Below, in pieces: positions 59,901 to 64,000 of a stretch of DNA of 64,000 nt. Each line of letters opens with the position of its first letter. Positions within the stretch are counted from its first letter, which is position 1. The notes beneath the pieces are model-generated. The model did not search any database and was not told the origin of the DNA. It saw nothing but the letters and a program-made list of their open reading frames with translations. Source of the DNA: Rhizobium phaseoli (GTDB lineage: Bacteria > Pseudomonadota > Alphaproteobacteria > Rhizobiales > Rhizobiaceae); the NCBI RefSeq assembly GCF_003985125.1, contig NZ_ML133567.1, forward strand, positions 425,331 through 489,330, given 5' to 3'. Both the position numbers and the translations under genes were made by a program.

Positions 59901-62366
59901 TCATGTACCACGCGGCTTTGCCCGTGTCGTCGGCAATGCCTCTTCCGGCCGCTCCGGCCACGGATGGCGTGGGTAGCGTCCGCGCATCTCGGCGCGCACG
60001 TCCCTCCATGAGCCGGCCCAGAAGCCCGGCAGGTCGCGTGTGGTCTGGATCGGCCGGTGCGCCGGCGACGTCAGTTCGAGCAGCAGCGGCAGGCGGCCTC
60101 CGGCAATCGCCGGGTGCTGCTTGAGCCCGAACAGCTCCTGCACGCGGATCGTCAGCACGGGCTCCTCACCCTCGTATTGTATCGGATGCCGTTGGCCGGT
60201 CGGCGCCTCGAAATGCGTCGGGGCAAGCCGGCTAAGATCACGCTGCAATTCGTGCGGAACCAGCGACATCAGCCCAGCGGAGAGCCCGCCCGCCGATATG
60301 TCCGAGAGGCCGCGGGCCTCGCTCTGAAACGGCGCGAACCATTCGTCCAGTCGGGAAAGCAGCGCGGCGTCGCCGACATCAGGCCAGGGATCGCCGATCG
60401 TCCTGTGGAGGAAACCGATCCGCTCGCGAAGCTGAATGGCTTCCTTCGAGAAAGCAAGCTGGTCGAGCCCGAGCTCGCGCACGCCTTCCACCAGCGCCTG
60501 GGTCACGGCTGCCCCGGAAGGGCGCGGCAGGGGCGTCTCGTCGAAGATGATCGCGCCGAGCCGGGTGGCGCGCCGCGCCCTGACCTGCCGGCTCTGCCGA
60601 TCGAAGAATATCTGGTCGTCGGTTCTGATTTCACCGGGCAGCTCGGCTTCGATATCGCCACGCGTCACCTCGGCGGCCGCCAAAACACGTGCCTGCGCCG
60701 CCCGGCCGGTGAGATCGGCGATGACAAGCATCCGGCTGCCGGCCAGCCGTTCGGTTTCCGGCAGCTCCGCTCCCCGCCCGTTGGCCATCACATACCGCCC
60801 GCGCCCGCCGCGCTGAAGCGCTATTCTGTCGGGGAAGGCATGCAACAGCAGCTGCCCCGCCAGAGCCGGCGCCGCTGCCTCGACCCTGTCGAGGCCACTC
60901 GCCAGCCGTCCGGCCAGCCGCCGCGAGGCCTCCGCCCTTTCGCCGCGCTCGGCCTTGAAGCGCCGCAGCCGCTCCTCGATATCGACGCTCGTGCCGCCGA
61001 GCCCCTGTTCGGTCAGCAGCACGGCGATCGATGCCGCATCCCGGGCATGCCCCGATTCGCCCGCCGACACGACCATCGCGGCAAGCCGTGGCGGCAGAGC
61101 AAGGTCGCGCATCACCCTGCCGCGCGCGGTCAGCATTCCATCCTTGTCGAGCGCGCCGAGCTGGCCAAGCAGCATCCGCGCTTCCTTAAGCGTGGTTTCC
61201 GGCGGCTGATCGACAAAGGCGAGCGATGCCGGGTCCTGAACGCCCCAGTGCGCGAGATCGAGCACCAGTCCGGAAAGGTCGCTGGACAGGATCTGCGGCG
61301 GCGTGAAGGCCGGCAGCGCCGCCGTCTGTCCCGGGTGCCACAGCCTGACGGCGATGCCGGGTTCCGTTCGCCCGGCGCGGCCCGCGCGTTGATCGGCCGA
61401 AGCCCTCGATACGCGCACCGTCTCGAGACGGGTGATCCCGGTCGATGCCTCGAACACCGGCAGACGCTGCAACCCGCTGTCGATGACGATCCTCACGCCG
61501 TCGATGGTGATCGAGGTTTCGGCAATCGATGTCGCGAGCACGATCTTGCGCATACCGGCGGCTGCGGGCCGGATCGCGGCGTCCTGCTCCTTCTGGCTGA
61601 GGTTGCCGTAAAGCGGCGCAATCAGCGTTTCGGGCCCGAATCGTCCCTGCAGCCGCTCCGCGGTCCGCGTGATTTCTGCCTGGCCGGGCAGGAACGCAAG
61701 GATTGAGCCGGTTTCGCTGGTATGCGCGGCCACAATCGCCCCCGTCACGGCATCTTCGATGCGTTCGCCGCCCGGCCGATCCTGGTAACGGATATCGATG
61801 GGAAAGCTGCGTCCCAGGCTTTCGATGACAGGCGGATAGTCCAGCAGGGCAGCCACACGTTCGATGTCGAGCGTCGCCGACATCACAAGGATGCGCAGAT
61901 CCTCGCGCAGGGCCGACTGGACATCGAGCGCCAGCGCCAGCCCGAAATCGGCATCGAGCGAACGCTCGTGGAATTCGTCGAAGATCACGGTCGAGACGCC
62001 GGAGAGTTCGGGATCATCGAGGACCATCCGGGCAAAAACCCCTTCCGTCACCACCTCGATCCGTGTTGCCGCCGAGACCCTGTTGTCGAGGCGCATGCGG
62101 TAGCCGACCGTGCCGCCGACCTGTTGACCGATCAGCGACGCCATCCGGCTTGCCGCCGCCCGGGCCGCCAGCCGCCGCGGCTCCAGCAGGATGATCCTGC
62201 CATCGCCGCGCCAGGCTTCTTCGAGCAGGTAAAGCGGCACCAACGTCGTTTTGCCGGCGCCGGGCGGTGCCGAAAGAACCGCGCGCTTCTGCTCGGCCAA
62301 CGCCACGCCGATAGCCGGCAGGACATGGGAAACCGGAAGTTCCGGCAATGAAGGACTGATGGTCAC
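59901..62366 (-). CDS. hrpB: DEAH-box ATP-dependent helicase HrpB
   Basis: An 821-residue DEAH-family RNA helicase. Motif I is LSAPPGAGKTTLVPLYLLEE, motif II is VIFDEFHERSLDADFG (DEFH, usual in HrpB), motif III is LVMSATLD, motif V is VLATSIAETSITIDGVRIV and motif VI is DQRAGRAGRTEPG. The C-terminal HrpB domain ends with GFWAGSWRDVRAEMRGRYPR. Its cellular role is not well known. It overlaps the upstream ornithine cyclodeaminase-family gene by 4 nt. Confidence 0.95.
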   Translation of the reverse strand: MTISPSLPELPVSHVLPAIGVALAEQKRAVLSAPPGAGKTTLVPLYLLEEAWRGDGRIILLEPRRLAARAAASRMASLIGQQVGGTVGYRMRLDNRVSAATRIEVVTEGVFARMVLDDPELSGVSTVIFDEFHERSLDADFGLALALDVQSALREDLRILVMSATLDIERVAALLDYPPVIESLGRSFPIDIRYQDRPGGERIEDAVTGAIVAAHTSETGSILAFLPGQAEITRTAERLQGRFGPETLIAPLYGNLSQKEQDAAIRPAAAGMRKIVLATSIAETSITIDGVRIVIDSGLQRLPVFEASTGITRLETVRVSRASADQRAGRAGRTEPGIAVRLWHPGQTAALPAFTPPQILSSDLSGLVLDLAHWGVQDPASLAFVDQPPETTLKEARMLLGQLGALDKDGMLTARGRVMRDLALPPRLAAMVVSAGESGHARDAASIAVLLTEQGLGGTSVDIEERLRRFKAERGERAEASRRLAGRLASGLDRVEAAAPALAGQLLLHAFPDRIALQRGGRGRYVMANGRGAELPETERLAGSRMLVIADLTGRAAQARVLAAAEVTRGDIEAELPGEIRTDDQIFFDRQSRQVRARRATRLGAIIFDETPLPRPSGAAVTQALVEGVRELGLDQLAFSKEAIQLRERIGFLHRTIGDPWPDVGDAALLSRLDEWFAPFQSEARGLSDISAGGLSAGLMSLVPHELQRDLSRLAPTHFEAPTGQRHPIQYEGEEPVLTIRVQELFGLKQHPAIAGGRLPLLLELTSPAHRPIQTTRDLPGFWAGSWRDVRAEMRGRYPRHPWPERPEEALPTTRAKPRGT

Positions 62367-63310
62367 TTTCGGGCCGTCACCGTTTCATAGGCAAGAATCG
62401 CTCCGGCGAGATCTTCCAGTGCCGCGCCAACGGATTTGAACAGCGTGATTTCGGTCTCATTGCCTCGCCCGCCATCGGCGCCGCTGACGAGTTCGGCAAG
62501 CTCTGCTCTGATGTCGCTTTCCCTCAGCACGCCGCTTTTCAGCGGCTGGACGATATCGCCAGCCTCGCTGATGGCGCCGGCACGGGTATCGACATAGACG
62601 CTGGCGCGGCGGATCGCCTCGTCATCGCTCTCGCGCATGCTTGGCTTGAAGGCGCCGACAAGATCGAGATGGGCGCCGGGTTTCAGCCATTCGCCTGAGA
62701 TCAACGGCTCGCTGGAAAGCGTGGCGCAGCAGATGATATCGGCCTTTCGCGCCGCGGCTTCCGCATTGGCCACCGCCTCGGCATTCAGTCCGAGGGCGCG
62801 GGCCTCGGCGGCGATCTTATCCGCAGCCTGTGCGTTGCGACCCCAGACCCGGTATCTCTTGATCGGCCGGATCGTGCCATGCGCGAGCATCAGATTAAGC
62901 GACAGCCGGCCGGTTCCGCAGACAAGTATCTCCTCGGCGTCGGCGCGGGCAAGATAACGTGCTGCCAGCGCCGATGCCGCCGCCGTTCGTCGTGCCGTCA
63001 GCTCACCGCCGTCGATCGCGGCCAGCATCTCGCCGGTGGTGCCGGAGGAAAGAAGATAGGTTCCTGAGATGGCCGGCAGACCGCGTCGCATATTGCCGGG
63101 AAAGACGGAGACCGTCTTCACCCCGGCATAGCGGCCGGGGACCCAGGCCGGCATCAGAAGCAACGTGGCAACCTCCTCGTTCGGCACTTCCATCTCATGG
63201 TGATGGCGCACCGGCATGACGCAGTCGCTGCCGAACATGTCGGCGATCGCCGCGATCAGTTCCGGCCAGGGCAAGGCCGCGCGCGTCTGTTGTTCATCGA
63301 GGACAAGCAT
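62363..63310 (-). CDS. Ornithine cyclodeaminase / mu-crystallin family enzyme
   Basis: A 315-residue NAD(P)-binding protein. YAGVKTVSVFPGNMRRGLPA (substrate-side lysine), GELTARRTAAASALAARYLA and the Rossmann motif EILVCGTGRLSLNLMLAH are the family blocks. IICCATLSSEPLISGEWL and HLDLVGAFKPSMRESDDEAI follow. Family members include ornithine cyclodeaminase, alanine dehydrogenase and delta-1-pyrroline/pyrroline-2-carboxylate reductases, and the substrate cannot be told here. It is the first gene of a two-gene operon with hrpB. Confidence 0.85.
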   Translation of the reverse strand: MLVLDEQQTRAALPWPELIAAIADMFGSDCVMPVRHHHEMEVPNEEVATLLLMPAWVPGRYAGVKTVSVFPGNMRRGLPAISGTYLLSSGTTGEMLAAIDGGELTARRTAAASALAARYLARADAEEILVCGTGRLSLNLMLAHGTIRPIKRYRVWGRNAQAADKIAAEARALGLNAEAVANAEAAARKADIICCATLSSEPLISGEWLKPGAHLDLVGAFKPSMRESDDEAIRRASVYVDTRAGAISEAGDIVQPLKSGVLRESDIRAELAELVSGADGGRGNETEITLFKSVGAALEDLAGAILAYETVTARK

Positions 63311-63566
63311 TCTTCTCTCCGCTGGATCGTCTTCGCCGCCAAATTAGCGAGCGTGCCGCGCTATAGGCAAGAGCTCTGGAATCTCGCGTCAGGCTCCCCA
63401 TATATGATCTTGTCTCCCTTGCCGAAGTTCCTTCCTTGAGGATTCGGCAAAAACGAATCTCAAAACCGCCCCATCGGGCGGAGGATTTGCTCGTTCGGAA
63501 GCAAGCGATAAAAGCCCTTCATTTTCAACCCGTTACAAAAATGTCAAAAAACTTTTGGTATGGCTG

Positions 63567-63596
63567 TTGACTTGGAAAAGGGGTTGGTTCTATAAG
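63567..63596 (+). promoter_or_regulatory. rRNA operon promoter (-35 and -10)
   Basis: TTGACT at 63567-63572 and TATAAG at 63591-63596 (or CTATAA one base earlier) with an 18- or 17-bp spacer fit a strong sigma-70 rrn promoter, about 350 bp upstream of the 16S start. An AT-rich stretch (TGTCAAAAAACTTTTGG) just upstream may act as an UP element. Confidence 0.75.
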
Positions 63597-63734
63597 CCCA
63601 CTCACTGACGAGGGCGGCGGCGCTGCTGGCGACGAAGTCTCTCGTTCTAAAGAAACTCAAGCGGATTGGCGGATTGCTGGTTTGTGTTCTGGGCGCGAGT
63701 TTGGAACGGGTTTTGGTGACGGCTTAGGGTCGTC

Positions 63735-63750
63735 GGTTCTTTGACAATTG
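63735..63750 (+). promoter_or_regulatory. boxA antitermination element
   Basis: GGTTCTTTGACAATTG resembles the rrn boxA (TGCTCTTTAACAAT) bound by NusB-S10. It lies about 190 nt before mature 16S rRNA. A partial repeat, GGTTCTTTGAAAGAG, follows at about 63809. Confidence 0.6.
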
Positions 63751-63941
63751 AAGATTGGAAGAAAGAGAAACGTGGGCGGCGGAGCTTCGCGGGACCGGGA
63801 GAGATTTCGGTTCTTTGAAAGAGACTTTGGCGGTCACGTTTATCAAGAGAATACACCTCATTATGAGCGCAGTGATGCGCTGAATGATGGGTGTGAGTTC
63901 TCGTCGATTCAGAACGTGACGTAATTGCCAATGATTGAATT

Positions 63942-64000
63942 CTCAACATGAGAGTTTGATCCTGGCTCAGAACGAACGCTGGCGGCAGGCTTAACACATG
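63942..64000 (+). rRNA. rrs: 16S rRNA, 5' end (cut by window edge)
   Basis: The window ends within 16S rRNA. AGAGTTTGATCCTGGCTCAG (63951-63970) is the universal conserved 5' block, followed by AACGAACGCTGGCGGCAGGC and TTAACACATG, an alphaproteobacterial form. The mature 5' end is placed near 63942 by analogy with rhizobial 16S sequences. Direction is rightward, so the operon would continue with tRNA-Ile/tRNA-Ala and 23S beyond the window. Confidence 0.95.

Larger units (their letters stand above)
63311..63941. other. Gene-free region: rrn promoter and leader
   Basis: 631 bp between the cyclodeaminase-family gene and 16S rRNA with no credible gene. The left third holds the promoter of the leftward gene and a 6-bp-stem hairpin, CCGCCC/GGGCGG (63466-63481), without a T-run. 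The right part is the rRNA promoter and roughly 340-nt transcribed leader with boxA; leader direct repeats around GGTTCTTTG (63735 and 63809) are noted. Confidence 0.75.

Overview
The window is about 64 kb of chromosome from a Rhizobium-type alphaproteobacterium, most like the R. etli / R. leguminosarum group. The evidence is the hemE/ppsR replication-origin arrangement, ChvG-ChvI and ActS-ActR two-component systems, a DivL-type tyrosine pseudo-kinase, a PTS-Ntr/HprK cluster, a PhaZ depolymerase, and an alphaproteobacterial 16S rRNA start at the right edge. Coding is dense, GC-rich and almost entirely housekeeping. I found no insertion sequence, phage, CRISPR array, toxin-antitoxin pair or tRNA gene.

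Left edge (1-6 kb): a truncated hemJ and hemE read leftward. A 400-bp non-coding segment with DnaA boxes and an AT-rich tract lies between hemE and ppsR and is the likely chromosomal origin. Rightward from it runs the overlapping block ppsR-maf-aroE-coaE-dnaQ. Next (5-12 kb), secB and fxsA read leftward, followed by the overlapping rightward run Tim44-like/mltA/smr/XRE and then gyrB. From 12 to 18 kb are small metabolic genes: nitroreductase, DUF2218, glutathionyl-hydroquinone reductase, FAH-family hydrolase, phaZ, DUF2852 and a zinc protease. From 18 to 23 kb is the operon trpF-trpB-trpA-accD-folC.

From 23 to 42 kb almost everything reads leftward. trxA comes first, then addA-addB (double-strand-break repair), murU and a tsaE-amgK fusion (cell-wall sugar recycling joined to a tRNA-modification ATPase), divL (cell-cycle control) and ahcY. 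The regulatory block of HPr, EIIA-Man, HprK, ChvG and ChvI follows. pckA diverges from chvI behind two CG-centred operator-like sites. From 43 to 50 kb are arfB, alkB, coaA and a leftward his cluster (hisB-DUF2628-hisH-two unknown ORFs-hisA-hisF-hisE). From 50 to 57 kb are hslV-hslU, a DUF1402 protein, a cytochrome P450 and malate synthase G. The right end has an L,D-transpeptidase lipoprotein, mmcB, the redox pair actS-actR, hrpB, an ornithine cyclodeaminase-family gene and an rrn promoter/leader running into the first 59 nt of 16S rRNA.

I did not find a wholly new system. The points most worth a second look are the Tyr-for-His DivL kinase, the TsaE-AmgK fusion beside MurU, the loss of zinc ligands in AccD, the loss of Walker A and Fe-S cysteines in AddB, two unknown genes inside the his cluster, and several uncharacterised regulatory palindromes upstream of pckA, ahcY and phaZ.
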